A stretch of DNA of 64,000 nucleotides from Astropecten irregularis. Taxonomy: Eukaryota; Echinodermata; Asteroidea; Paxillosida; Astropectinidae. Made by a program: the position numbers and the translations under genes. The notes below the pieces were generated by a model. The model ran no database searches. It saw only the letters and a list, made by a program, of their open reading frames with translations, and had not been told where the DNA came from. This document shows positions 24,713 to 34,352 of the stretch, in pieces (position 1 is the first letter of the stretch; each line of letters starts with the position of its first letter). The stretch covers positions 13,220,431-13,284,430 of the forward strand of contig OZ020264.1 of assembly GCA_963971285.1 (NCBI GenBank), in the 5' to 3' direction.

Positions 24713-24934
24713 AGATATTTTTGAAGATTCATTATGTCAAAAAACAGGTGTAAAGATGGAATACTGTACTCACTATTTAGTGACGTTTTACTTATAAGCT
24801 ATCAGTTTCAACAGTGAGCAGTGGTATGAGTCGCCAGTCTGATAAAACTGATTATATCAGTGAAATGTCACTAAATAGTGAGTACAATAGTCCATCTTTA
24901 CACTGGATTTGACGTAATGAATCTCCAAAAATAT
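24713..24934. mobile_element. Inverted-repeat element in segmental duplication copy 1
   Basis: Ends GATATTTTTGAAGATTCATTA and TAATGAATCTCCAAAAATATC are complementary; a long stem contains CTCACTATTTAGTGAC. A second copy is at 36223-36445. Confidence 0.75.
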
Positions 24935-25125
24935 CCATCATAATTATAATTTGAACTGAAGTCGATAAAAGCCGCACAGTTGAATCCCACGCGACTGGCT
25001 GAATGGTACAGATTGTACAGGACTAGGATTGTCATGGTACGGTAGTCCATCTGTAAAAGGCTCTAATCTCGATTCACTTAAAATCATTACTCAAACCCTC
25101 AAGCTAAATCACTCACATACAAACT

Positions 25126-25430
25126 TAAAGGTAGGGCCTATACAGCACAGGATTGGTAACATACCCAAACAGAAATGTTCACAGATTTACCTATAACTTT
25201 CAGGGTGTGGAGATGGCGCTGGTAAAAACACTGGTAAAATTATATCTGCATGAAATGCTGTATGTATTCAGAAATTAGTAAAACAAAGATCGAAAACAGT
25301 TTTGATCTCAGGGTAAGATCAAAACTATTCTTTATGTTTTATAAGAACAATTGAGACGGTTTTTCGCTATTTTCTCGTGACTCAGATGTCCGATTGAGCT
25401 CAAAATTTCACCGGTTTATCATTTCATGTA
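25126..25430. mobile_element. MITE, TTAAAGGTAGGG variant (related to family A)
   Basis: Left end TTAAAGGTAGGGCCTATACA; contains AATGTTCACAGATTTACCTA and ACTTTCAGGGTGTGGAGATG like family A. The right terminus is not recognisable. Twin copy at 36633. Confidence 0.6.
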
Positions 25431-25569
25431 CATGCTGGATCAGACGAAGTGCACATGCTGTTCTGTGACCTTTGACATCAAGTACAAGTTTGATCCACAC
25501 AAAATGGTACAGGTCACGTGCACACTGCTGTACTCACACTAGCACTGTGCCCCCGAAGGTGCTCCGTTA

Positions 25570-25744
25570 TTTATCACCACACGTAATGCATAGAATGTCA
25601 CATCATGTGATCAAGTACAAGTCATGTACATGTTCATGGATTGCACATTACACTGCTGTGTACAAACACTCTGCCGTCATAATTCAATCTCCCCTATGAT
25701 CTTAATCAACTAAATTGCAGTCTTGTTGTAGATTAAGGAACACG
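25570..25744 (+). promoter_or_regulatory. Conserved 5' flank of Ig gene A
   Basis: About 170 bp before the ATG are closely shared with the flanks of the genes at 29485 and 37406, including ATCATGTGATCAAGTACAAG and CAATTCAATCTCCCCTATGA. Conservation across three paralogues suggests promoter or leader function, though recent duplication is also possible. TCTTGTTGTAG just before the ATG resembles a splice acceptor, so a 5' UTR intron is possible. Confidence 0.45.
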
Positions 25745-27040
25745 ATGGATACAAGAACATACATGCATCTATTGGTTGTGTCTTTGTGGTGTTTCTTGAG
25801 TACAGGTGGACTTATGATGGTTGTCAGTGCACAGACAGTGAATGCATGGATCGAAACACCAGAGGCTGATCGTAAGGAGGGCGGGCAGGTTGACATGAGG
25901 TGCGTGGCTTACTATGATGTCTCCGATACTGTTCTGGAATGGAGGTCTAAGAAAACAGGGATGACGCTTAGACGGCATAGAACCACTGTAACAACCAACC
26001 CACGGTTTACGTTCGAGTTTACGGCGAGCACAAGTCAGATGACTCTAGACTTCACCATCACTGATTTACAGAGGAATGACACTGATGAATATACATGCAA
26101 TCTCCGCGAAACCGTTGGCCAAGGTGACACCATTATATCAACTGACAGTGTAATGCTATCAGTGTTGTACTTCCCCAGTGAGTCCTTCCCTATTTGCTCC
26201 CCTAATGGATCCATTACAGTAGACATTGGAACAGAGTTGACCTTGCAATGTTCATCTGAGCCTGGTAACCCGACAGTCACGATGGTGATATCTCAAGGAT
26301 CGTCCACCTCCAGCATGTACACGTGGAGTGCATCAACCTATAACAATATAATTGTGCGGTCATTGACCCTGACAGTGGGTTATACTCTTGACACTGTTTT
26401 CCATTGCAATTTTACATCAGAAACCTATCCTTGGATGTCTGCTTCATGTACCATGGGACCAATCAGGGTAAGAAATGTACAAGAATCGATGACACTACAA
26501 CCTGCTGCTGAGACAGACCAGTCACTAACAATCCCCATGGCAGCCTTCGTGGTTGCTGTCATCCTTCTTGTAGTCTCTGTCATTATCATCATCTTGCTCA
26601 TCTATTACGTCATCAAACTCAGACGTCTTCTAAGAACCACAGAGGAGAAGGCAACCAATGTACCGACAGCTGATCCCTACAAGGAGCTACAACCAACGGA
26701 TGACAGCAACAGACAGTACATGGAACCTACGACCAATGAAACAGGTGATATCCAGCACACGTACAGCCAAGTAATCAGAGAAGATAGAGATGAGAGCAGC
26801 AGGTCAGGGGAAGACTACGAGGAACCGTCCCGTGAAAGCCCCAACATGGACCCAGCTACTATAAAGGAATCTACGTCCGCACATCACACGTACTTCCAAG
26901 CATTCCAAGCAATCAGAGAAGGTAGAGGTGAGAGCAGTAGGTCAGGGGAGGACTACGAGGTACCGGCCCGTGAAAGCCCCAACATGGACCCAGCTACTGA
27001 GGGATCTACGCCCGCACATCACACGTACTTTCAAGCATGA
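25745..27040 (+). CDS. Ig gene A: two-Ig-domain membrane receptor, truncated tail
   Basis: Reads 431 residues from the ATG at 25745, chosen because paralogues share MDTRTYM; upstream in-frame sequence has no ATG. Signal peptide about 1-30 (ending VVSAQ), V-type Ig domain with Cys53, Trp66 and DTDEYTC (Cys118), then a second Ig domain entered through SVLYFPSESFPICSP. The membrane span is about 263-289, followed by KLRR. The tail has DPYKEL, RQYMEP, HTYSQV and EDYEEP/EDYEVP motifs in imperfect tandem units (26758-27360). Reading stops at 27038-27040 where a repeat unit lacks about 68 bp, a change that is not a multiple of three; homologous tail continues in another frame to 27461. Probably a cell-surface signalling receptor with a damaged tail. 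Unlike the gene at 32245 it lacks a complete ITIM or ITSM before the stop. The coding region has no intron. Confidence 0.85.
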   Translation: MDTRTYMHLLVVSLWCFLSTGGLMMVVSAQTVNAWIETPEADRKEGGQVDMRCVAYYDVSDTVLEWRSKKTGMTLRRHRTTVTTNPRFTFEFTASTSQMTLDFTITDLQRNDTDEYTCNLRETVGQGDTIISTDSVMLSVLYFPSESFPICSPNGSITVDIGTELTLQCSSEPGNPTVTMVISQGSSTSSMYTWSASTYNNIIVRSLTLTVGYTLDTVFHCNFTSETYPWMSASCTMGPIRVRNVQESMTLQPAAETDQSLTIPMAAFVVAVILLVVSVIIIILLIYYVIKLRRLLRTTEEKATNVPTADPYKELQPTDDSNRQYMEPTTNETGDIQHTYSQVIREDRDESSRSGEDYEEPSRESPNMDPATIKESTSAHHTYFQAFQAIREGRGESSRSGEDYEVPARESPNMDPATEGSTPAHHTYFQA

Positions 27041-27360
27041 AAGCCCCAACATGGACCCAGCTACTGAGGGATCTACGCCCGCACATCACACGTACTTTCA
27101 AGCATTCCAAGCAATCAGAGAAGATAGAGGTGAGAGCAGTAGGTCAGGGGAGGACTACGGTGAGGTACCGGCCCGTGAAATCCCCAACATTGACCCAGCT
27201 ACTGAGGGATCTACGCCCGCACATCACACGTACAGCCAAACAACCAGAGAAGATAGAGATGAGAGCAGCAGGTCGGGGGAAGACTACGAGGTACCGGCCC
27301 GTGAAAGCCCCAACATGGACCCAGCTACTGAGGGATCTACGCCCGCACATCACACGTACA
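26758..27360 (+). repeat. Coding tandem repeat of the gene A tail (about 125 bp units)
   Basis: Five units begin CACACGTAC(A/T) and contain ATCAGAGAAGATAGAG, GGACTACGAGGTACCGG and CCCCAACATGGACCCAGC. Each intact unit encodes two tyrosines, HTY(S/F)Q and EDYEVP. The third unit (27021-27088) is cut down to about half length and shifts the frame. Confidence 0.9.
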
Positions 27361-27497
27361 GCCAAACAATTGAACTTGAAGACCAGGATGAAAGTCATGT
27401 CTATGACTACGCCAAGCCAGAGGACAAGGACACAGTTTATGAGGTGACTTCAGTTCAATAGAACAGGGACACCAAATATCAGAACATAACGTCTTAA
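27041..27497 (+). pseudogene. Frame-shifted remainder of the gene A tail
   Basis: From about 27039 the tail continues in the +1 frame to a TAG at 27459-27461, with three more tail units, then YDYAKPED and VYEVTSV as in gene B. After that stop the same frame continues to 27497 with TKYQNI, the ITSM that ends gene B. So gene A shows two separate lesions relative to its sisters: the short-unit frameshift and a nonsense codon before the ITSM. Alternative splicing within the repeats could bypass the first; this cannot be excluded from sequence alone. Confidence 0.8.
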
Positions 27498-27554
27498 TAT
27501 AACTGAGTATCCATTACATCATGGAACAATGAGCAGACCGCGTTCGTTTACTAA

Positions 27555-27650
27555 CATACAGCATCAGGTGAACACCCTGAGAGTGACTACGCCCAACCAG
27601 AGGCAAAGGAACTTAAAATACAAAGAGATGTCAGCATCATAGACCACTAA
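27555..27650 (+). pseudogene. Fossil tail segment behind gene A
   Basis: One frame reads SDYAQPEAKE, close to YDYAKPEDK of the live tails; the neighbouring frame then reads LKYKEMSAS and a stop, resembling SKYEEV of gene C. The frame break between the two halves indicates a decayed duplicate of the tail end. Related copies lie behind genes B and C. Confidence 0.6.
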
Positions 27651-27721
27651 ATATGTGATATGAACCACATCATGAACAGGTTATGAAATGCAGCTTGGAT
27701 ATCACATCGGACATTGAATGT

Positions 27722-28318
27722 TTATTGTTATATTACACCTTAGTAGATCCTTGTCATTTGATTGGAGGATTGTATGTCACGTGATATTTGATAAATAGAC
27801 CAATTCATGGCTTACGTCACAACCGTTGAAATTTGTTCCATCCACCGTGCATTTTTGGTGCCATCCGATCTGTACCATTGCACGCCAGCAGCCAATTTCA
27901 CGAAACTTTACGCCATGGCGTAAGTCCAACTTACGCCACAAATGTTGCGTAAGTGGCGCAAGAACTCTAATACGTGATTGGTCAAGCGGCGTTCCATTTA
28001 TTTGTCACTGCGTGCGCGCGTACGCGTTGGTGTGCAACGCGCGTTACTGTAATAAGCGCATAAAGATTTTAAGCTTTTTTTGTCTCTTAAAATGTTATCC
28101 TCCAATCAAAATCAAATGACAAAGATCTACTTAGATGTTATATAAAACAAATAATGAATGTTTCACATTCGTAGAATGGTAAAAATAATTTCATGAGGTG
28201 ACAGATGGACTGTTCCATTCCACTCGGCTTCGCCTCGTGAAATGGAACAGTCCATCTGTCACCTCATGAAATTATTTTTACTATTCCACTCATAAACATT
28301 CATTATTTGTATAATAAT
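27722..28318. mobile_element. Compound inverted-repeat insertion, absent from the gene B flank
   Basis: An outer element (about 27727-28143) has complementary ends TCATTTGATTGGAGGAT and ATCCTCCAATCAAAATCAAATGA. A second near-perfect hairpin (about 28137-28318, CATTCATTATTTGT arms) adjoins it. The paralogous flank at 30890-30915 runs straight through the insertion point, so it entered after duplication. Confidence 0.75.
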
Positions 28319-29309
28319 CATATATATTAATTGTTGCTTATTATAGACAAATACAACTTCACATTGAACAATCAGAATCCAGTTTTGTATACAAGTACCT
28401 TTTTCTGGGGTTTGAAATCATTGTATATACAGTGGAACGCCACTATAACGAACATGATGGGATGTACATTCATGATGTGGTCGTTCGTTATAGTGAACAA
28501 TGTTCAGCATGCCTATACGTAGGACACAAAAACTGGGAGTCAAGTATGATGTTCGGTATAGACAAATGTTCGGTATAGCAGTGTTCATTATAGTAGCTTG
28601 TTGAGTATATGAATGCAGCTGCTTAGTGCCTAAATATCATGTATTGATTTGTAATTAGATTAGTTTATATACATTTATATAAGTCAGGTTGTGTTGGTGC
28701 TGGGGTTATGAACAATTCTCTACGGAGTTTGTTAAGAAGCTATTATGCTGCAAATATCATACGAGTCATATCAACCAGAATGACCATTCAATGCAGTGCT
28801 GTTGTAAGTTGTCTCGATGAAGAATTCTGGAATATCCTTGATCAAACGCCTCAATGATATTCAGACACAGTGTAAATTTACATCATTTTGTAAAATGAAC
28901 ATACTTGCACCACAACTGTACATGTGTGAAATAGTGGAGAGGAATTTTAGTATAACAAAATCTGCTGTAAATGGCTAAAGACAAATCATTTTCAAAGCAA
29001 TGGCTGACCGTTGAGTGGACATTAGATTCAGTTCAAATGCCGATTCGCACATATGTCATCGCTCAAACCCAAACATGTATATTATAGAAACATAAAATTA
29101 TACAGGCCTCCTTGTTTGTGAATCTTGCAATGAGCTTTCCAAACAAAGACATTAATGTAGAAAAAGAAATCAAATGAATAAACTTTGTGAACATTGAACC
29201 CGGAAGGTGCGTCAATATTATTTACAACCAAACTCCCCTACTGTGCGTATATGAATGTAGTTATTGCTGATGTTCATTGATGCGTGTACAACTCATAATG
29301 CATCTAGAG

Positions 29310-29484
29310 TAATACAACATCATGTGATCAAGTACAAGTCTGATCCACACAAATGGTACAAGTCATGTACATGTACATTGATTATACATTACACTGCCTT
29401 ACAAACACTCTGCAGTCACAATTCAATCTCCCCTATGATCTTCATCAACTGAATTGCAGTCTTGTTGTAGATTAAGGAAGCACG
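29310..29484 (+). promoter_or_regulatory. Conserved 5' flank of Ig gene B
   Basis: Matches 25570-25744 and 37220-37405: ATCATGTGATCAAGTACAAG, CACACAAATGGTACAAGTCA and CAATTCAATCTCCCCTATGA in the same order up to the ATG. Confidence 0.45.
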
Positions 29485-30675
29485 ATGGATACAAGAACAT
29501 ACATGTATCTATTGGTGGTGTGTGTGTGGTGTTTCTTGAATACAAGTGGACTTCTGATGGTTGTCAGTGTACAACCAGCAGTGAATGCATGGATCGTAAC
29601 ACAGGAGGCTGATCGTAAGGAGGGTGCGCAGGTTGAGATGAGGTGTGTCGCTACAAACCTGCAGTCAGATCACATCGTGGTCTGGGCGACCGAGGACCCA
29701 GAGATGACTCTGAGATGGAATGAGAGTACTATAACAACCAACCGACGATTTGAGTTCGAGACTACACATCCAGGTACTGGTCAAACTACTCAAGTCTTTA
29801 CCATCACTGATTTGCAGAGGGACGACACTGATGAATATATATGCAATGTCCGTGATCCCATACTTACTGATGGCGGCCTCCGCATTCTAGATTCATCCAG
29901 TGTAATACTATCAGTGTTGTACTTCCCAAGTGAGTCCTTCCCTATTTGCTCCCCTGATGGACCCATTACAGTAGACAGTGGAACAGAGTTGACCTTGCAA
30001 TGTTCATCTGATCCTGGTTACCCGTCAGTCACTATGGTGATATCTCAAACACGATCCACCTCCAATATGTACACGTGGAATGCATCAATCTATGGTGGTG
30101 GTGTAGTATCGCGGTCATTGACCCTGACAGTGGGTTCTACTGATGAGAATACTGCTTTCCATTGCGTTATTACATCAGCGTCTTTTCCTGGGACGACTGC
30201 TTCATGTACCATGGGACCAATCAGGGTAAGAAATGTACCAGAGCCGATGACACTACAACCTGTTACAAGTACAACACAACCTGCTGCTGAGACAGACCAG
30301 CCACCAACAATTCCCATGGCAGCCTTCGTGGTTGCTGTCATCCTCCTTGTTGTCTCTGACATTATCATCATCTTCCTTATCTATTACGTCATCAAACTCA
30401 GACGTCTTCCAAGAACCACTGAGGAGAAGGCAACCAATGTACCGACAGCTGATCCCTACATGGAGCTACAACCAACGGATGACAGCAACACACAGTACAT
30501 GGACCAAGCTACTAAGGGATCTACGTCTGCACATCACACGTACTGCCAAACACTTGAAGACCAGGATGAAAGTCATGAGTATGACTACGCCAAGCCAGAG
30601 GACAAGAACACAGTTTATGAGGTGACTTCAGTTCCACAGAACAAGGACACAAAATATCAGAACATCAAGTCTTAA
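29485..30675 (+). CDS. Ig gene B: two-Ig-domain receptor with ITSM and Asp in membrane span
   Basis: Single exon, 396 residues. Signal peptide 1-30; V-type Ig domain (RCVATNL, DTDEYICN); second Ig domain with SVLYFPSESFPICSP and TASCTMGPIRV; Thr-rich stalk; membrane span about 276-302. The span contains Asp292, where the sister genes A and C have Val, through one base difference (GAC against GTC). The tail carries DPYMEL, TQYMDQ, HTYCQT, YDYAKP, TVYEVT and a C-terminal TKYQNI, which fits the ITSM consensus TxYxx[VI]. ITSMs in vertebrate SLAM and PD-1 receptors recruit SH2 proteins such as SHP-2 or SAP; the same use here is inferred. V-domain group 2, second-Ig group a, tail class alpha. Confidence 0.9.
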   Translation: MDTRTYMYLLVVCVWCFLNTSGLLMVVSVQPAVNAWIVTQEADRKEGAQVEMRCVATNLQSDHIVVWATEDPEMTLRWNESTITTNRRFEFETTHPGTGQTTQVFTITDLQRDDTDEYICNVRDPILTDGGLRILDSSSVILSVLYFPSESFPICSPDGPITVDSGTELTLQCSSDPGYPSVTMVISQTRSTSNMYTWNASIYGGGVVSRSLTLTVGSTDENTAFHCVITSASFPGTTASCTMGPIRVRNVPEPMTLQPVTSTTQPAAETDQPPTIPMAAFVVAVILLVVSDIIIIFLIYYVIKLRRLPRTTEEKATNVPTADPYMELQPTDDSNTQYMDQATKGSTSAHHTYCQTLEDQDESHEYDYAKPEDKNTVYEVTSVPQNKDTKYQNIKS

Positions 30676-32244
30676 CTGAGTATCCATTACATCATGGAAC
30701 AATGAACAGATCACGTTGATGTACTAACATACAGCATCAGGTGAATACCCTGAGAGTGACCACGCCCAACCAGAGGCAAAGGAACTCAAAATACAAAGAG
30801 ATTTCAGAATCATAGACCACTCAATGTGTGATATGAACCACATCATGAACAGGTCATGAGATGCAGCTTGGATATCACATCGGACATTGAATGTACATTG
30901 ATATAATCATAGATTAATTGTTGCTTATTAGACAAATACAACTTCACATTGAACAATCAGAATCCAGTTTTGTATACAATTAGTGCTTTACGTGGGGATT
31001 CTATTTACAGTGGAACGCCACTATAACGAACATGGTGGGATGCACATTCATGATGTGGTCGCTCGTTATAGTGAACTGAACAATGTTTAGCATGCCTAAA
31101 TATTGTACATTATAATGAGCCAAGGATGATGTTTGGTATAGCCAAATGTTCGGTGTAGCGGTGTTTGTTATTGTAGCTAATTGAGAACATGGATGTTGCT
31201 TACTGCTATCATGTAAATATCAATGTATGACATTGTCTGGCAACAGAAGAAATCACGCTCTGCCGCACTCTATACTGCAGGTGGTCCCTTAATCGGACAA
31301 AAAAGCGGGTGGAGACACCGCAGTAATGGCGGATGTGTCCTACCTCCATGGTCGTGCCGTCAGATCTGTCTATATAATAGGCTCAGACATCTGAAGATGG
31401 ATTGGTATAAATACCGCCCTCTCGTGACGTGATCAGCTAAACTCAAGATTCGAAGGGTTCTTTCCTTGAAGTCAGTCAAACACATTAATATGAGACACCT
31501 GCAATTTATTTGATCAGATGTCTTGGGGAAAAAACCCGATATCACGAAATATCGCAACATGTTGTTAATGTAAAATAATTATGATCTTTAATAAAGCAGT
31601 TTGAATTCAAAATGTTGAACCTAAAGACTTTTATTTCGGGCAAAATGCAAAATCGAGAAAAAGGGAACGGTAAATTGGTGAATATGTGACTTATCGTTCA
31701 TTCACATCTAGCTCATTATTACTGTATCATTATCCAGTGGAGAATATCTCTGAGAAATGTTTCAATCAAAGAGACTCAACCGCTCCCTACAAATCGACGA
31801 GTTTTCCAAACCCTATAATTCTGTAAGAACACAACCAATGTATTTGGAAATGTACCTAGGCATTATCACATGTAATTCCTTGTGTTTCCTGGTTATTGGT
31901 AAAGTAACATCAATTTGTACCAAATCTCACGGTTGATATTTCAGGAGGTTTACATAGTTGACCTATGTCTACCTAGACTCAGAACTTCAGAATCACTGAG
32001 GCGTGGCATTAGATGAATGTCAGAATGAACCCGGAAATGAACCAATAATTCTGAATTTAATTATTCACAAAGCATCCACGTCAAGTGCAGTGTACTCTTC
32101 ATCATCCACCAGTAACGACTACATTCAATATTAGCCCGACAAATATCATCCTGTTTGACTGAATGAACCAGTACAGCTCCCTACAGCCTTCACATTCTGT
32201 AAGAGAAAGTTCTTGCTCTAATCATAGATGGTGGATCTAGGTTG
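30676..32244. other. Intergenic region between Ig genes B and C
   Basis: 30690-31190 is the duplicate of gene A 3' flank. A single-copy-looking stretch follows with no recognisable exon. An ATG at 32228 opens a five-codon frame overlapping the start of gene C. Confidence 0.55.
30735..30830 (+). pseudogene. Fossil tail segment behind gene B
   Basis: Reads GEYPESDHAQPEAKE in one frame and NSKYKEISES followed by a stop in the next, matching the remnant behind gene A. The central Tyr of SDYA is changed to His. Confidence 0.6.
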
Positions 32245-33480
32245 ATGTATCTACTCCTGCTGTGTGTTGTAGCTTCTCTTCATACAGGTCCGCTGGTTGC
32301 AGTCAGCGGACAAGTTGTGACTCTGATTAAATGGATGCCATTAGATGATCCTGTAGAGGGTGGTTTGGTTCAGCTACGATGTGATGCCTACAACCTAATG
32401 ACAGGTAATGTCATTGAGTGGTCAAGAGTCATCGCCAATCATGATGTGATTATAGCAAGGAATGGAATGACCATAGTGAACGTGAACGATTATTCAGTCG
32501 CTCTCATACCAAACACCACGCTGCCACATAGGGCTGAAATCCTTAGTATTTACAACATCCATAGGAATTACACCGGGTATTATTTTTGTAGAATCAAGGA
32601 TTCAGATGGAGACAGCGGCATCACACTGGCAACTGATGGTTATGATTTAACAGTTAATTACTTCCCATCTGACGTGTACCCTATCTGCTTCCCTAATGGC
32701 TCAATCACTGTACAAGAAGGAACCAGTCTAAATATGAGTTGCACTACCGAGGCAGGTCAACCACAAGTCTGGGTACAAATCTTAACGAATGGAATGATTT
32801 ATACATGGAGTACATCAACTAACAACGACATGAAAATATCAACATTACATCTGGAAGTAAGTGCAGCTCATAATGGTAACTCCATCACGTGTACAATCAG
32901 TTCGGAATCCACATTCCCTCGAATGGCAAGATTCTGCATCATTGGACCAATCACCGTGGTATCCATGGTTACACCATCATACATGACAACCAAACCGTCA
33001 ATTCCTCCCTACAGTGACACTATAATACCTACATCAGTCTCCTTGCAACCCAGCAACGCAGGGATGACGTCAGCTACTGGTGTTACACAGAAGGATGCTG
33101 TGACATCATCCATCCCCTGGTTAGCAACCTCCGTTTCATTCATCGTCCTCTTCATCATCTCTGTCATTATCATCATCTTGCTCATCTATTACGTCATCAA
33201 ACTCAGACGTCTTCTAAGAACCACAGAGGAGAAGGCAACCAACGTACAGCCAGCTGATCCCTACATGGAGCTACAACCAACGGATGACAGCAACACACAG
33301 TACATGCACCCAGCTACTAAGGGATCTACGTCCGCACATCACACGTACTGCCAAGCACTTGAAGTCCAGGATGAAAGTCATGAGTATGACTACGCCAAGC
33401 CAGAGGACAAGAACTCGAAATATGAGGAGGTTAGAATGGCACAGAAGAAGGACACAGAATATCAGAACATCAAGTCTTAA
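32245..33480 (+). CDS. Ig gene C: divergent ectodomain with class alpha tail, ITIM + ITSM
   Basis: Single exon, 411 residues from ATG 32245. The signal peptide ends VAVSGQ. The V-like domain (LRCDAYN, YTGYYFC) and second Ig domain (YFPSDVYPICFP) are clearly diverged from the other genes and lack the invariant hinge sequence. From about 33150 the DNA abruptly becomes almost identical to genes A and B: membrane span about 293-325, then KLRRLLRTTEEKATNV and the tail. Tail motifs are DPYMEL, TQYMHP, HTYCQA, YDYAKP, SKYEEV (canonical ITIM) and TEYQNI (ITSM). This is the most complete inhibitory-type tail of class alpha. Old ectodomain and young tail in one gene suggests gene conversion or recombination. 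The start follows an overlapping short upstream frame at 32228. Confidence 0.88.
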   Translation: MYLLLLCVVASLHTGPLVAVSGQVVTLIKWMPLDDPVEGGLVQLRCDAYNLMTGNVIEWSRVIANHDVIIARNGMTIVNVNDYSVALIPNTTLPHRAEILSIYNIHRNYTGYYFCRIKDSDGDSGITLATDGYDLTVNYFPSDVYPICFPNGSITVQEGTSLNMSCTTEAGQPQVWVQILTNGMIYTWSTSTNNDMKISTLHLEVSAAHNGNSITCTISSESTFPRMARFCIIGPITVVSMVTPSYMTTKPSIPPYSDTIIPTSVSLQPSNAGMTSATGVTQKDAVTSSIPWLATSVSFIVLFIISVIIIILLIYYVIKLRRLLRTTEEKATNVQPADPYMELQPTDDSNTQYMHPATKGSTSAHHTYCQALEVQDESHEYDYAKPEDKNSKYEEVRMAQKKDTEYQNIKS

Positions 33481-33558
33481 TTGGGAATCCTTTAGGGCCT
33501 CCATCGTGGAACAGTATATCTCCCTGTAATTACCATTGTATTGCTGTTGGATGAGATC

Positions 33559-33564
33559 AATAAA
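33559..33564 (+). terminator. Polyadenylation signal of Ig gene C
   Basis: AATAAA lies 79 bp after the stop codon of gene C, in GATCAATAAATAG. Placement is typical for a short 3' UTR; transcript data are absent. Confidence 0.5.
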
Positions 33565-33608
33565 TAGAAACAGTCCATCAACATCACACAAACATGAACT
33601 CTATACAG

Positions 33609-33711
33609 TAAGTCAGTAACGGATGAACGCCCAGAGAGTGACTACGCCCAACCAGAGGGAAATGAACTCAAAATACAAAACGATTTCAGCGACACAGACA
33701 ATTCATCATAA
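33609..33711 (+). pseudogene. Fossil tail segment behind gene C
   Basis: PESDYAQPEGNE in one frame and NSKYKTISATQ in the next parallel SDYA/NSKYEEVRMAQ of the live gene C tail. It starts 45 bp after the poly(A) signal, so it is outside the short transcript. Confidence 0.6.
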
Positions 33712-33784
33712 TAATAATAATTCTGAATCTATTCCGCGCACACATCTGTCCAAAGACACTCATTGCGCACTTATTATTATCCCT

Positions 33785-34070
33785 TGTCATTGGGCCATAA
33801 TTTACATTCCTGAAACCATCTCAACTCCCTGGGGAGTATACAGCCCCGGCTATTTTAAAGCACACAGAGGCCAATCAAACCACAAAGCCATCTCTACCCT
33901 CACATGTACCCATTTATACCTGGGTGAAGAGGAGCAATATTGTGATAAAGTGTCTTGCCCAAGGACGCAAGCACCATTAATAAATGGCTGGATTCGAACC
34001 CACGATCTGCAGATTGACCACGAGATCTTGAGTTCGACACGCCAGACCTCTTGGTCACAGCACTCCACCA
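33785..34070 (-). mobile_element. tRNA-derived SINE, family 2
   Basis: Same family as 655-895. Contains GGATTCGAACCCACGATC, the complement of a B box, plus a tail with AAAGTGTCTTGCCCAAGGA. The downstream flank repeats part of the gene-family 3' flank (CCAATGTGTGATATTAACC). Confidence 0.65.
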
Positions 34071-34208
34071 ATGTGTGATATTAACCAAACCATGAACATG
34101 TCATGAAATGCTGTGTGAAGATGACACTGGACATGTGTAATAAATGTACATTGATTATCATAGATCAATTGATGTTAGTTAGATGGGTTTAAAGATTATA
34201 AGAGTTCA

Positions 34209-34352
34209 GGGGCCGATTTCACTTAAGTCGTATTCTGCGATCATCGATATCACACTTGATATGAGATGGCTACTTTACGATCGATTCTCCGTTTAGCGAT
34301 GGATTTGGGCTTTAGCGATGATCGCAAAGCGTTTAATAGTGAAATCGGCCCC
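34209..34352. mobile_element. MITE family D, complete hairpin
   Basis: Ends GGGGCCGATTTCACTTAA and TAGTGAAATCGGCCCC are complementary; stem contains TTTGCGATCATCGCTAAAG-type sequence. About 144 bp. Confidence 0.75.

Larger units (their letters stand above)
22498..25744. other. Intergenic region upstream of the Ig cluster
   Basis: Contains SINE-like, MITE and segmental-duplication sequence, listed separately. No exon was recognised. The last 1.8 kb is duplicated upstream of the Ig gene at 37406. Confidence 0.55.
23930..25744. repeat. Segmental duplication, copy 1 (pair with 35460-37405)
   Basis: About 1.8 kb matching the region upstream of the Ig gene at 37406. Shared landmarks in the same order: GGGCTGCTGAGA, TTTTTCTTGAGTGGAA, GTCTTGTTTGGTGTTGTG, GAGCTGGAGACGGCTT, GGGCCACATAACTAGG, the inverted repeat at 24713 and the MITE variant at 25126. 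It shows the genes at 25745 and 37406 were duplicated with their upstream DNA. Confidence 0.85.
27498..29484. other. Intergenic region between Ig genes A and B
   Basis: The first 150 bp and 28320-28620 are duplicated behind gene B (30690-31190). Between them lies an inserted inverted-repeat element. No exon was seen except a tail-like fossil. Confidence 0.6.

Noticed and set aside
33623..34078. Open frame after gene C
   Set aside because: Runs from the fossil tail into a SINE; no start context and no conserved domain.
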